Assembly: GCF_001570605.1 (NCBI RefSeq)
Contig: NZ_BBXG01000009.1
Coordinates: 124,001-188,000 of the forward strand
Reading direction: 5' to 3'
Length of the DNA: 64,000 nucleotides
Origin: Herbidospora cretacea
Lineage (GTDB): Bacteria > Actinomycetota > Actinomycetes > Streptosporangiales > Streptosporangiaceae
Positions 50,976 through 59,390 of this stretch are shown here, in pieces. Under the pieces are notes generated by a model. The model saw only the letters and a program-made list of their open reading frames with translations, was not told the origin of the DNA and searched no databases. How positions within the stretch are numbered: the first letter of the stretch is position 1; each line of letters begins with the position of its first letter. A program made the translations under genes and the position numbers.

Positions 50976-51055
50976 GGAATCACTCTAGGCGCAGGGGTCG
51001 CTAGTCCATATCATTCGAAACCCGGCAAGTCCCCTCGTGTCTTGGAGCGTTCCAC

Positions 51056-51523
51056 ATGCGTGTGCTCGTCGCCCCGCTCGCCGTGCTGTTAGGCGTCGCG
51101 GCCCTGTCCGCACCGGCCCAGGCGCAGGCTCCGGCCGTACGGATCACCAAGATCTTCTATGACTCGCCCGGCTCGCCCGACAACGGCGCGAACAGCAGCG
51201 TGAACGGGGAGTACATCCAGATCAAGAACGTCTCCAGGAAGGCGGTCAGCCTCAACGGCTGGACCGTCCAGGACGAGACCAAGCGGTCCGACCACGTCTA
51301 CACGTTCACCGCTTTCACCCTCAAGCCCGGCAAGACGGTCACGCTCCGGAGCGGCAAGGGCAAGAACACCGCGACGACCCGTTACTGGCAGCGCAGCGGC
51401 CAGGGGACCTTCACCTACATCTGGAACCAGACCTCCGACACCGGCTACCTGCGCAACGCCGCCGGGAAGCTGGTCGACTCCTGCTCCTACAACTCCTCGC
51501 GGGATGACTACGTCGTCTGCTGA
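51056..51523 (+). CDS. Secreted lamin-tail domain protein
   Basis: A 155-aa exported protein: signal peptide MRVLVAPLAVLLGVAALSAP (cleaved near AQA), then a lamin-tail/LTD immunoglobulin-like domain: VRITKIFYDSPGS, NGEYIQIKNVSRKAVSLNGW, YTFTAFTLKPGKTVTLRSG, WNQTSDTGYLRNAAGKLVDS. Such small secreted domains are common in streptomycete-like bacteria, role unknown. It ends 9 bases before the ROK gene; co-transcription is possible but not required. Confidence 0.87.
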   Translation: MRVLVAPLAVLLGVAALSAPAQAQAPAVRITKIFYDSPGSPDNGANSSVNGEYIQIKNVSRKAVSLNGWTVQDETKRSDHVYTFTAFTLKPGKTVTLRSGKGKNTATTRYWQRSGQGTFTYIWNQTSDTGYLRNAAGKLVDSCSYNSSRDDYVVC

Positions 51524-51532
51524 ACTCGGGTC

Positions 51533-52723
51533 ATGAAGAACCTGGGGGCCCTGCTGCGGCACATCCACCTCAACGGTCCGACGTCGCGCGCCGCGCTGAC
51601 CGAGGAGTTCGGGCTGAACCGCAGCACGACCATGGCACTGACCGCCGAGCTCGCCGCCCTCGGGCTCGTCCGGGAGGAGCTGCCCGACGACGTGCAGAAG
51701 GCCGGGCGGCCGTCCCTGGTGGTGAGCCCGGAGACCGAGAAGGTGTTCGTGCTGGCCTTCGACGTGGCGGTCGACTGGCTGGTGGCCGCGCGGGTCGGGC
51801 TCGGCGGGGTCATCCTCGACCGGCGGGCGGCCGTGCGGCGGCGTCGCCACCCCGACCTCGACGACGTGGTCGGGACGCTGGCCGAGTTCGCCCGCCAGTT
51901 GCTTCGTGACGTCCCCGACGACGCCGTGTGCGTGGGGGTCGGGGCCTCTTACTGCGGCATGATCCGGCCCGGTGACGGGACGGTCCGCTACGGCCCCAAA
52001 ACGGGCTGGGTCGACCAGGCCTTCGGCCCCGAGCTGGAACGCCGGCTGCCGCTGAACCTGCCCGTACGGGTCGGCAACGAGGCCCACCTCGGCGCGGTCG
52101 CGGAGAACCAGCGGGGGGCCGGGATCGGCTTCAGCAACCTCATCTACCTGCACGGCGACGTCGGGGTCGGCGGCGGGGTGATCATCGACGGCAAGCGTCT
52201 CGACGGGAACGACGGCTACGCCGCCGAGGCCGGTCACATGGTCGTCAACCCCTACGACGGGCGGCCGTGCCTGTGCGGGTCGCGCGGCTGCCTGGAGGCG
52301 GAGGTCGGCGAGAGCGCCCTGCTCGACCTGGCCGGATGGCCTCACGGCAGCGTCGGCCGCGACGCGGTCGCCTCGGTCGTCCACGCCGCCGAACGCGGTG
52401 ACCGGACCGCCCGCGAGGCGCTCAACCGGGTCGGCGACTGGCTCGGGGTGGGCGTGGCCAACCTGATCAACCTGTTCAACCCCGGCGTGGTGGTCTTCGG
52501 CGGGATGCTCCGCGACGTCTACCGGGGCTCGGCCGGCCAGGTGCGGGCCCGTATCGAGGCCAACGTCCTGCCAGTGTCGCGCGAGCGCGTGGAGTTGCGC
52601 ATCGCCGCCCTCGGCGACGACACCACGCTGGTCGGCGGGGCGGAACTCGGCTTCGCCGGGCTGTTCGCCGACCCGGCCGCCGCCGTCACGAACGCTGCCA
52701 GCCCTCCAGCTTGTCGGGGTTGA
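51533..52723 (+). CDS. ROK-family transcriptional regulator/sugar kinase-like
   Basis: A 396-aa protein: N-terminal winged helix (residues 1-70, LRHIHLNGPTSRAALTEEFGLNRST) and a C-terminal ROK domain with an ATP-type loop and YLHGDVGVGGGVIIDG. The zinc motif C-L-C-G-S-R-G-C is present (RPCLCGSRGCLEAE). It resembles NagC/XylR-type repressors that sense sugars. The 3' end overlaps the convergent sigma-like gene by 38 bases. Targets are unknown; no sugar operon is adjacent. Confidence 0.9.
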   Translation: MKNLGALLRHIHLNGPTSRAALTEEFGLNRSTTMALTAELAALGLVREELPDDVQKAGRPSLVVSPETEKVFVLAFDVAVDWLVAARVGLGGVILDRRAAVRRRRHPDLDDVVGTLAEFARQLLRDVPDDAVCVGVGASYCGMIRPGDGTVRYGPKTGWVDQAFGPELERRLPLNLPVRVGNEAHLGAVAENQRGAGIGFSNLIYLHGDVGVGGGVIIDGKRLDGNDGYAAEAGHMVVNPYDGRPCLCGSRGCLEAEVGESALLDLAGWPHGSVGRDAVASVVHAAERGDRTAREALNRVGDWLGVGVANLINLFNPGVVVFGGMLRDVYRGSAGQVRARIEANVLPVSRERVELRIAALGDDTTLVGGAELGFAGLFADPAAAVTNAASPPACRG

Positions 52724-53303
52724 GCACGATCCAGACCGCCGTCACCTGATCGGCGGCGACGCTGACGCTGACCACCGCCACCGCCCGCGCGGCCTGGCGG
52801 AGCACCAGGCCGGTCCGCCCGTTCACCGGCGCGACGTGGACGTCGATCCCGCCGAGCAGCCGGGCCAGGAAGAGGGCCGCCGCGTCCGCGCCGTGGGTCG
52901 GGCGCAGTGGCGCGCGGACCTTGCCGCCGCCGTCACTGACCACCACGACGTCTGGTGACAGCACCGCGAGAAGCCCGGCCGGGTCGGCCGTGGCGCAGGC
53001 GGCGGCGAAACGGTGGGTGGTGTGGTCGTGGCGGGCCGGGGCCGGGTGGCCGAGCCGGGGAGGCGGGGGCCGCCGGGGCGCGGGCGCGGGCAGGGGACGC
53101 GGGGCGGGGCCGGCCAGGAGTTCCCGGATCAGCCAGGCCCGGGGCGCTGTGATCGAGGCGCGGTCGGCTTCGGGGAGGGCGTACCAGCGGCGGTAGGTCT
53201 CCTGGACGATCCGGTCGGCCGCCGTCTCGGAGCCGGACAGCCGGGTCGCGACGTCGAGCAGGTGCCGCCGCTCGTCGAGCAGCTCGGCGAGGGAGTCGGT
53301 CAT
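52686..53303 (-). CDS. ECF41-type sigma-like protein lacking region 4
   Basis: A 205-aa protein. Residues 5-60 are sigma region 2 (LLDERRHLLDVATRLSGSETAADRIV). Then a Pro-rich linker (residues 65-90) replaces the whole of region 4. A SnoaL-like domain follows with DGGGK (124-128) and NPDKL near the end, the C-terminal marks of ECF41. The WLPEP motif and DNA recognition helix are missing. The ATG overlaps the stop of the complete ECF41 gene upstream (ATGA), so both are made together. It may be a decoy, a regulator of the complete sigma, or a decaying copy. Confidence 0.75.
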   Translation of the reverse strand: MTDSLAELLDERRHLLDVATRLSGSETAADRIVQETYRRWYALPEADRASITAPRAWLIRELLAGPAPRPLPAPAPRRPPPPRLGHPAPARHDHTTHRFAAACATADPAGLLAVLSPDVVVVSDGGGKVRAPLRPTHGADAAALFLARLLGGIDVHVAPVNGRTGLVLRQAARAVAVVSVSVAADQVTAVWIVLNPDKLEGWQRS

Positions 53304-54181
53304 GCGGGTCTTCTGGAGCGTTCGTACCCGGCGAGTTTGTCCGGGCTCATCACCCACAGCAGGCGGTGGATGCCTTCAGGGGAGGCGTCGAGGAGGAGCA
53401 GCGCCACATCGGCCCGGCGCTTCCTGACGAGGGCGGCGGGGCGGCCGTTCGCCTCGACGTAGGTGATCGTGACGCCGGGCCAGAACCGGGGGGCGAACGC
53501 CGCGACGAACTTGATCACCCTCGGCACGCCTTCCAGGACGATCCTCGCCGCGCCCACGACGCCGTTGCCGTCGGTGACGCTCACGACGTCCTGCGCCAGC
53601 AGGTCCTCCAGCGCGTGGACGTCGCCCGACTGGGCCGCGTTCAGGAAGGTCTCCAGCAGCCGCCGGTGGGCGGTCCTGTCGACGGGCTCGTGGCGCTCGG
53701 TCGACAGCCGCTTGCGGGCCCGGCTCACGAGCTGGCGCGCGTTGGCCGCGCCGACCTGGAGGATCTCCGCGATCTGCTCGTACGGATAGACGAACGCCTC
53801 CCGCAGCACATAGGCCGCCCGCTCGGTCGGCGACAGGCGTTCGAGCAGCAGCAGGAAGGCGATCTCCAGCGCCTCCCCGCGCTCGGCCCCCAGCGTGGGA
53901 TCCGCGCTGGTGTCGACCGGCTCGGGCAGCCACGGCCCGATGTAGGACTCCCGCCGCGCCCGCGCCGACCCCGCCACGTTGATCGACAACCGGGTGGCGA
54001 CCGTGGCCAGGAAGGCCGGCGGGCTCTGCACGGCGTCCCGGTCGGTCCCCTGCCAGCGCAGCCAGACCTCCTGGACGACGTCCTCGGCCTCGGCCGCGCT
54101 GCCCAGCATCCGGTAGGCGATGCCGAACAGGCGCGGCCGAAGCTCGGTGAAGACCGACGCGGCGTGCTCCAGTGAGTCCAC
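53300..54181 (-). CDS. ECF41-family RNA polymerase sigma factor with SnoaL-like C-terminal domain
   Basis: A 293-aa sigma factor. Region 2: LFGIAYRMLGSAAEAEDVVQEVWLRW. WLPEP motif at GPWLPEPVDTS. Region 4: LSPTERAAYVLREAFVYPYEQIAEIL. The C-terminal SnoaL-like domain acts as a built-in regulator in this family (VTDGNGVVG and VMSPDKLAGY correspond to DGGGR and NPDKL). It is encoded next to NmrA, cupin and other small enzymes, as is usual for ECF41. It is expected to recognise TGTCACA-N16-CGTC promoters, and one such site heads this operon. Confidence 0.92.
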   Translation of the reverse strand: MDSLEHAASVFTELRPRLFGIAYRMLGSAAEAEDVVQEVWLRWQGTDRDAVQSPPAFLATVATRLSINVAGSARARRESYIGPWLPEPVDTSADPTLGAERGEALEIAFLLLLERLSPTERAAYVLREAFVYPYEQIAEILQVGAANARQLVSRARKRLSTERHEPVDRTAHRRLLETFLNAAQSGDVHALEDLLAQDVVSVTDGNGVVGAARIVLEGVPRVIKFVAAFAPRFWPGVTITYVEANGRPAALVRKRRADVALLLLDASPEGIHRLLWVMSPDKLAGYERSRRPA

Positions 54182-54191
54182 GTGGGCTACT

Positions 54192-54903
54192 TCATCTCAC
54201 GTGCTCGACGGCGTCGAGGATGGTCCGGGTCACCGTGTCGGGCCAGGAGACGGCGAGGGCGTGCGAGGCGCCGGGGATCTCCCTGGACCCCTTCGCCCTG
54301 GCCCTTTCGGCCATGTGACGCATCGCCTCGACCGGGATGACGCGGTCGTCCTCGCCGTGGACGAACCACGACGGCGTGTCCCGCCAGGCCGCCTCGGTGG
54401 CCATGTCGCCCAGCGCCCGCTCGGTGACCGGCCGCTGCAGCACCGCCATCACGGCGGCCGACTCGGGGTCGACGTCGTGGCAGTACTGCTCGTGGAACCG
54501 GGCCGGGTCGATCCGGAACTCGTTGCCGCCGGTGGCGACCGGATAGGCGATCAGGGTGTCGGCCAGGGTGTCGGCCAGGGTGGCGCCCTCGAACTTCTGC
54601 GCCAGCGCCTGGGCGCTCTCCCCGACTTCGGGGGCGAACGCGGACACGTACACCAGAGCCCTGACCGACGGATGGACGGCCTGGGTGATCACCATCCCCC
54701 CCGTACGAGTGGCCCACCAGCACGACCGGACCGCCGATCCCGTCGACCACGTCACGCACGTACGCCGCGTCGCCCTCCACCTCGCGCAGCGGGTTGGCCG
54801 CCGCGACGACGGGGAGCCCCTGGGCGTGCAGCCGGCGGATGACGCGCTTCCAGCTGCCCGACCCGGTGAACGCGCCGTGGACCAGGACGACGGTGGGGTT
54901 CAC
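54192..54903 (-). pseudogene. Alpha/beta hydrolase with a frameshift at a G7 run
   Basis: Intact in two frames. From GTG 54903 (overlapping the ferritin-like stop, GTGA) the first part gives TVVLVHGAFTGSGSWKRVI and ends at the nucleophile elbow VLVGHSYGG. The rest, in the next frame, gives MVITQAVHPSVRALVYVSAF, the acid HGEDDRVIP and the His GASHAL, down to the stop at 54192. The break is a run of seven C on the plus strand (54696-54702); one base fewer restores a full 236-aa hydrolase. It may be a sequencing error, a phase-variable tract or a recent mutation. Confidence 0.8.
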
Positions 54904-55856
54904 GGGCCCGCCTCGCCGACGTACTCGAAGGTCGGCAGGGCGCCCTTCTCGATCAGCGCCATGGCCTGGGCCTTCACCGCGAACATGGCCCCGACGGCCG
55001 ACCCGAGCAGGCCCGGGCTTCCGTCGAACGCCTCTTCCAGGGAGCGCAGCAGGTCGCGGTACGTCCGGTTGAACTCCTCGGACGAGGCGGTTCCCGTGAT
55101 CGGATGAACGCCTTCGGGGTCGACCCGGATGGGGTCGCCCGTCGGGCCCGATCCCGGGGTGTCGCCCCGCTGGTAGCGGCGGCCCGTCTTGAGCTCCATG
55201 AACCGGTAGTAGTGGGCGACCTCGTCGCGCTCCGGGTGGAAGACGTCCTTGTCGCCGTCCCAGACCTCGTCGCGGGCCATGCCCTCGCCCTGCTCCACGA
55301 TCTCCGCCATCGCGGCCATCGCCGACTTGAGGTCGGTGACGGTGACGAGCTGCCCGGCGGTGTGGCGGAAGTGGCTCTCGCCGATCTGCCGGGACGGGTC
55401 GCCGGTGAAGACCGCCTCCTCGCCCAGCCGGTCGCAGAGCGTCCGCAGGCCGTTCTCGATCGCGGCGTAGAACTGGCCGATCGTGTCGTAGCCCTCGGTC
55501 CGCGCCTTCTCGCCGGGCGGCGTGGGCGCTTCCAGGCGCAGGAAGTTCTCCAGCGCCCGCGGGCCGAACGGCTCCAGCGACAACTCCAGGTTGCCGTGGG
55601 GCAGGGTCCGCGGGAACGGCTTCATGTTGCCGGGCGTGTCGAGCCGGGGCCGCCCGCCCACCGCGTTGAGCAGGTTGGCGGCCAGCGTCAGGTGCAGCAT
55701 CTCCTCCGCGAACACGCTCCCCACCACTTGGACCGCCTCCGGGTTGCGCTCCGGGTCGAGCGTGTAGAGCGCGCACAGGTAGGGCGGGAGGGTGGCGTGT
55801 TCGAGCTCGACCGCCCACTGCAGGTGTTCTCGCAGGTCGTCGAGTGTCTCAGGCAT
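54900..55856 (-). CDS. Ferritin-like protein (VioB/iminophenyl-pyruvate dimer synthase-like domain)
   Basis: A 318-aa ferritin-like four-helix protein. LREHLQWAVELEHATLPPYLCALY and SVFAEEMLHLTLAANLLNAVGG provide Glu/His iron ligands; later helices have HFRHTAGQLVTVTDLKSAM and DEVAHYYRFMEL. It matches the family that includes the catalytic part of VioB, but here it is stand-alone. It could be an oxidase or oxygenase acting with the neighbouring cupin and NmrA proteins. Gene order and coupling place it in the ECF41 operon. Confidence 0.85.
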   Translation of the reverse strand: MPETLDDLREHLQWAVELEHATLPPYLCALYTLDPERNPEAVQVVGSVFAEEMLHLTLAANLLNAVGGRPRLDTPGNMKPFPRTLPHGNLELSLEPFGPRALENFLRLEAPTPPGEKARTEGYDTIGQFYAAIENGLRTLCDRLGEEAVFTGDPSRQIGESHFRHTAGQLVTVTDLKSAMAAMAEIVEQGEGMARDEVWDGDKDVFHPERDEVAHYYRFMELKTGRRYQRGDTPGSGPTGDPIRVDPEGVHPITGTASSEEFNRTYRDLLRSLEEAFDGSPGLLGSAVGAMFAVKAQAMALIEKGALPTFEYVGEAGP

Positions 55857-55874
55857 CTTCTACGAGCACCTCGC

Positions 55875-56258
55875 TCATCGGGACCACCCCAGGCGGTCGA
55901 GTTCGTCCTGTTCGACGAAGGTGAGCATCGGCGTGCCCGGCGCGCAGAGCATCGTGACGGTGAATCTCACCGGCACGTCGTCGCGGGCGTTGCCGTCCTG
56001 GAAGTGGATGACGTCGCCGCCCGGCTCCCAGAAGACCTCCCCGGCCTTGACCACCCGGACCGGCTGCCCCTGCAGCTCGAACCGCATCTCCCCCTCCAGG
56101 ACGTAGCCGAAGGCCGGTCCGGAGTGGCGGTGCGGCGGGGTGCCCGGGTCGCCCGGCGGATATTCGATGACGATGGTCATCGCGTGGGCCCCGTCGGGGA
56201 TGAAGGGAGGCTCGACCTCCTGGAGCAGAGTCAGCGCGTTCTTCCATGCCTCGGACAT
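55875..56258 (-). CDS. Cupin domain protein
   Basis: A 127-aa single cupin barrel. Motif 1: PPHRHSGPAFGYVLEGEMRFE (the His and Glu metal ligands). Motif 2: GDVIHFQDGNARDDVP. Residues YPPGDPGTPPHRH are typical. Small cupins are frequent in ECF41 neighbourhoods. It may be an isomerase, oxygenase or sensor; substrate unknown. It lies 4 bases after the NmrA gene and 18 bases before the ferritin-like gene. Confidence 0.9.
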   Translation of the reverse strand: MSEAWKNALTLLQEVEPPFIPDGAHAMTIVIEYPPGDPGTPPHRHSGPAFGYVLEGEMRFELQGQPVRVVKAGEVFWEPGGDVIHFQDGNARDDVPVRFTVTMLCAPGTPMLTFVEQDELDRLGWSR

Positions 56259-56262
56259 GCGA

Positions 56263-57015
56263 TCACTTCCCCTGGTCGTTCTTGAGCCATTCGAGGTAGC
56301 CGATCCGCCCCAGCACGGCCCCGTCGCCGGGGACGAGGGTGCGCTCCTCCAGCTCGCTGCCGAAGTAGCGGGCGTGGACGTCGGCCACGACCGTCCTTGA
56401 GTCGCCGAGGGCCTGGAGGGCCTCGCGGATGAACTCGTCCATCTGCCGCTGCTCGGGCCCGGCGATCTCCAGCCGCCCGTTCAGGGGTTCTCCGACGGCG
56501 ACCTTGGCGACGTTCTCGGAGACCTCCGCCCCCGCGATGGGCTGGAACCGGACCGGTGCGATGTGCACCTCGCCGTCCCGGGTCGCCTCGTCGGCGATGC
56601 CCTTGACGAACTCGAAGAACTGGGTGGCGTGGACGAGCGAGTAGGGCACCCCCGACCGCTCGATGATCTCCTCCTGGGCGATCTTGGCCCGGAAGTAGTC
56701 GTTCTTGGGCAGCCGCTCGCTGCCGACGATCGACAGCGCGACGTGGTGCCCGACCCCGGCCTCCTTCTCGGCGGCCAGGATGTTGGCGGTCGAGGTGGTG
56801 AAGAAGTTCCACACCGCGTCCCGCTCCCAGGAGGGCGAGTTGGAGACGTCCACGACCACCTGAGCGCCGGTCAGCGCCTCGGCCAGCCCTTCCCCGGTGA
56901 GGGTGTTCACCCCGGTGCTGGGCGCGGCGGCCACCGCCTCGTGCCCCTGCTCGGTCAGCTTCTCGATCAGCCGCGACCCGATCAGGCCGGTGCCCCCGAT
57001 GACGACGATCTTCAT
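56263..57015 (-). CDS. NmrA/atypical SDR family NAD(P)-binding protein
   Basis: A 250-aa atypical short-chain dehydrogenase: nucleotide motif VIGGTGLIGSRLIEKL at the N-terminus, then VVVDVSNSPSW, and HHVALSIVGSERLP with the usual Tyr-Lys replaced (NDYFRAK). VPYSLVHATQFFEF is NmrA-like. First gene of the ECF41 operon, AGGGG before the ATG, with the ECF41-type promoter about 50 bases upstream. Its reaction (redox sensing or quinone reduction) is not certain. Confidence 0.9.
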   Translation of the reverse strand: MKIVVIGGTGLIGSRLIEKLTEQGHEAVAAAPSTGVNTLTGEGLAEALTGAQVVVDVSNSPSWERDAVWNFFTTSTANILAAEKEAGVGHHVALSIVGSERLPKNDYFRAKIAQEEIIERSGVPYSLVHATQFFEFVKGIADEATRDGEVHIAPVRFQPIAGAEVSENVAKVAVGEPLNGRLEIAGPEQRQMDEFIREALQALGDSRTVVADVHARYFGSELEERTLVPGDGAVLGRIGYLEWLKNDQGK

Positions 57016-57066
57016 TGACTACCCCTTGTGGTCGGTTCGCCGGGCGTTTTCCCGGCCGCCAGCTAA

Positions 57067-57093
57067 GACAGGGCAGCCTCCGAAGTTGTGACA
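57067..57093 (-). promoter_or_regulatory. ECF41-type promoter of the NmrA-to-sigma operon
   Basis: On the minus strand TGTCACA (57093-57087), 16 bases, TGTC (57070-57067). The published ECF41 target is TGTCACA-N16/17-CGTC, so this is a full -35 and a one-base-off -10, 51 bases before the ATG at 57015. It implies autoregulation by the sigma factor at the operon's end. Confidence 0.75.
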
Positions 57094-57133
57094 AACGCCG
57101 CGAACTTCTTTTCAGATACCCACTGACCTGGGG

Positions 57134-57568
57134 TTATACGACATGGCCCGACGCCTCCCACAGGGCGCCGACCGGGACGGCGAGCATGCCGTCGCCGAAG
57201 GAGAACGTCTGCGTGCCGGTGTGCAGGACGATCCCGGCCACGAAGTCGCTCCCGACCCGGACGGCCAGATGGCGGAGCCCGGCGAAATCGTCCGGCCGTA
57301 CGGTCGAGGCGGCTTTGACCTCGATGCCGACCACCTGCCCCCGGCGGCTCTCCAGGACGGCGTCCACCTCCACCTTGTCCTTGGTCCGGTAGTGGTGGAG
57401 ATCGACGCGGGTCTCCGACCAGGTCGCCTGGCGGGCGAGCTCCATCAGGACGAAGCCCTCCAGCAGCGCCCCGAACGGCCCACCGGGCCGCAGGAGGCTG
57501 TGGGCGTCGACGCCGAGGAGATTGGCCGCCACGCCCGAGTCGACGAAGGCGACCTTCGGGGTGTGCAT
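57134..57568 (-). pseudogene. C-terminal remnant of a DUF4143/AAA ATPase
   Basis: A 144-residue open frame matching only the DUF4143 C-terminal domain of ATP-binding proteins (TPKVAFVDSGVAANLLG, GALLEGFVLMELARQ, DLHHYRTKDKVEVDAVLE). The AAA domain that should precede it (about 250 residues) is absent: upstream is short repetitive sequence and then an unrelated gene. It is therefore probably a degraded remnant, though the rest of the frame is unbroken. Confidence 0.75.
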
Positions 57569-57576
57569 GCCACCTC

Positions 57577-57640
57577 GTGGTGAGATGGTCGCTGTGGTGG
57601 TGGTGAGTTGGTCGCTGGACTGACGGTGAGATCGTCGGGG
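57577..57640 (+). repeat. Three degenerate 23-bp tandem repeats
   Basis: Units start near 57577, 57600 and 57623, each with GGTGAG at the same position (57579, 57602, 57625). The first two share GTGGTGAG(A/T)TGGTCGCTG; the third is more diverged. They sit exactly where the missing AAA part of the DUF4143 gene would join. Confidence 0.5.
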
Positions 57641-57973
57641 TCAGCGGCGGGAGAGGATGACCGCGGTCGCCTGCTCGGCGGAGGGCGCCAGGTCCACCGT
57701 CTCGCCCGACATGATCTGGTAGGTCGCCGGGGGGTGGCCGACCGTGACGGTCGCCAGGTGGCGTCTGCCCTGGTCGGCGATCCACAGTTCGGCGGCCGGG
57801 CGGGAAGGGGCCGCCGGGAGCAGGGGCCAGCCGGTGGCGCGCAGGTCGAGGGTGACGCGGTCGACGCGGCACACCCGCAGGCCCGCCTTGAGGAGGAGCC
57901 GGCGGATGGCGCCGAGGGCCTGTTCGTGGCCGGTCTCCAGGCCGGTCAGGGGATGCGGCTGCGCGGAGGGCAT
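57641..57973 (-). CDS. Small protein of unknown function
   Basis: A 110-aa soluble protein. It contains HPLTGLETGHEQALGAIRRLLLKAG and PAAELWIADQGRRHLATVTVG, suggesting a small mixed alpha/beta fold; one hydrophobic core but no signal or membrane segment. Not recognised. The frame has the same high third-position GC as real genes nearby. It lies between the DUF4143 remnant and the XRE regulator, 59 bases after the latter's stop, and might belong to that cassette. Confidence 0.55.
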   Translation of the reverse strand: MPSAQPHPLTGLETGHEQALGAIRRLLLKAGLRVCRVDRVTLDLRATGWPLLPAAPSRPAAELWIADQGRRHLATVTVGHPPATYQIMSGETVDLAPSAEQATAVILSRR

Positions 57974-58032
57974 GTGATCACGCTAGGCAGCGCTTTTCCC
58001 CGCGAACCAGTATTTTGCAGCAGTTTGCACGA

Positions 58033-58869
58033 TCACTCGGCCCGTGCCCCGGCGGCGGCGATCAGGCGGCGGGCCGGGTCGCCGTAGACCGCCGAGGCCG
58101 CCAGCCGGTCGAAGGCCCGCTCGTAGAGGGCCACCTCGTGGGGCTGGGTGAGGGCCAGGCTCGCGGCGAGGGTCTCGATCTGGACCGTCCGCCGGTCGAG
58201 GATCCAGAAGCCGGTCAGCGGGAGCGACCCGTGGTCGGCCGAGGTCGGGATGACACCGAGGCGGACGTTCTTCAGCGCCATGTCGCCCAGCAACTGGTCG
58301 AGCTGGGCGGGCAGGACCCCGGCCGGCACCACGCCGGCCGTCAGCGCCACCTCGCACAGAACGGCGTGGAACCGGTGTCTGCCCCGGTGGAGGATGTGGC
58401 GGCGCTCCATGCGGGCCTGGACCGCCTCGGCGACGTCGTTCGGGACCTGGAGCAGGTCGACGACCGCGCCCAGGACGGCGGCGGCGTAGTCGGGGGTCTG
58501 GAACAGGCCGGGGATGTAGAAGGTCTCGAACATGCGGAACAGCCGCGTCCCGGACTCGATCGCGACCCGGTCGCGCTGGCGGCCGCGCAGGCCCGGCTGG
58601 AGCTGGCGGCGCCACTCGACGTACATCGTCTCGATGCCGCGCAGGCTGGCCAGCAGGTCGGAGAACTGGTCGTCGGCGGCGCAGTGCAGGCACCAGGCGC
58701 GCAGGTCCTCTTCGGACGGCGTCTGCTTGCCGAACTCGATGCGGGACACCTTGGAGGAGTGCCAGCCCGCGAGCGCGGCCAGGGCGACGCCCGACAGCCG
58801 GGCGTCACGGCGGAGGTCGCGGAGGCGGATGCCGAGCGCCTGGCGGGCTTTGAGGGTGGGCGTGGACAT
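58033..58869 (-). CDS. XRE-family helix-turn-helix regulator with DUF5753 domain
   Basis: A 278-aa protein from ATG 58869. Residues 5-60: XRE helix-turn-helix (ALGIRLRDLRRDARLSGVALAALAGWHSSKVSRIEFGKQTP). Residues 95-270: DUF5753 (GTRLFRMFETFYIPGLFQTPDYAAAVL, ERRHILHRGRHRFHAVLCE), the ligand-type domain of WhiJ-like regulators. Its ATG is embedded in the DUF6879 stop (TGATG). These cassettes are abundant in filamentous actinomycetes and affect development or secondary metabolism. Confidence 0.92.
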   Translation of the reverse strand: MSTPTLKARQALGIRLRDLRRDARLSGVALAALAGWHSSKVSRIEFGKQTPSEEDLRAWCLHCAADDQFSDLLASLRGIETMYVEWRRQLQPGLRGRQRDRVAIESGTRLFRMFETFYIPGLFQTPDYAAAVLGAVVDLLQVPNDVAEAVQARMERRHILHRGRHRFHAVLCEVALTAGVVPAGVLPAQLDQLLGDMALKNVRLGVIPTSADHGSLPLTGFWILDRRTVQIETLAASLALTQPHEVALYERAFDRLAASAVYGDPARRLIAAAGARAE

Positions 58870-59390
58870 CAGACTCGGTATCGGTCGTGCGGGATGGCGC
58901 GGAACCAGATCTCGTCGCGGGCGGAGCGGCACTGGTCGAGGTCGCGCCGGTCGGTGGCGAGGCGGAACCCCGCCGAGGTGCCGTCGGGGTTGAACAGGCT
59001 GAAGACGAGAAGGTCGTCGTCGAAGAGCCAGTAGTCGTCCGGCGGGAGGGAGATCCCCGCCGCCTCATGGCGGGGGAGGTAGCGGATCTCCTCGCCCACC
59101 CTGATGTTCTGCCGGTCGATCGTCATCGCCCAGCGGATGTAGTCGGACCACGGTTCGGAGACGACGCGGGCGCGGTGGATGGTCGTCCCCCTGGCGATCG
59201 CCGCGCTGGCGTGGGTGAGCCAGGAGTCGTGCCAGACGTGGTCGTCGGGCTGGCCGAGGAGCCACGACGTGAAGGGCGCGCTCTCCTCGGCGGTGCCGTA
59301 GATGTCCTTCAGTTCCAGATGGAACGCCCTCCGGCGACCGGGCCACAGCGCTCGGAACTGCTCACCGGTGAGCGGCTGTGCGGTCTCCAT
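58869..59390 (-). CDS. DUF6879 family protein
   Basis: A 173-aa soluble protein with FRALWPGRRRAFHLELKDIYGT, RGTTIHRARVVSEPWSDYIRWAM and DDYWLFDDDLLVFSLFNPDG, the DUF6879 pattern. Members are nearly always encoded next to XRE-DUF5753 regulators and are likely their partners. It overlaps the 76-aa gene before it by 29 bases and the regulator after it by 3. Confidence 0.88.
   Translation of the reverse strand: METAQPLTGEQFRALWPGRRRAFHLELKDIYGTAEESAPFTSWLLGQPDDHVWHDSWLTHASAAIARGTTIHRARVVSEPWSDYIRWAMTIDRQNIRVGEEIRYLPRHEAAGISLPPDDYWLFDDDLLVFSLFNPDGTSAGFRLATDRRDLDQCRSARDEIWFRAIPHDRYRV

Noticed and set aside
54558-54583. Tandem 12-bp repeat GTGTCGGCCAGG
   Set aside because: It is inside the hydrolase and gives only a doubled ADTL; too short to call a repeat element.
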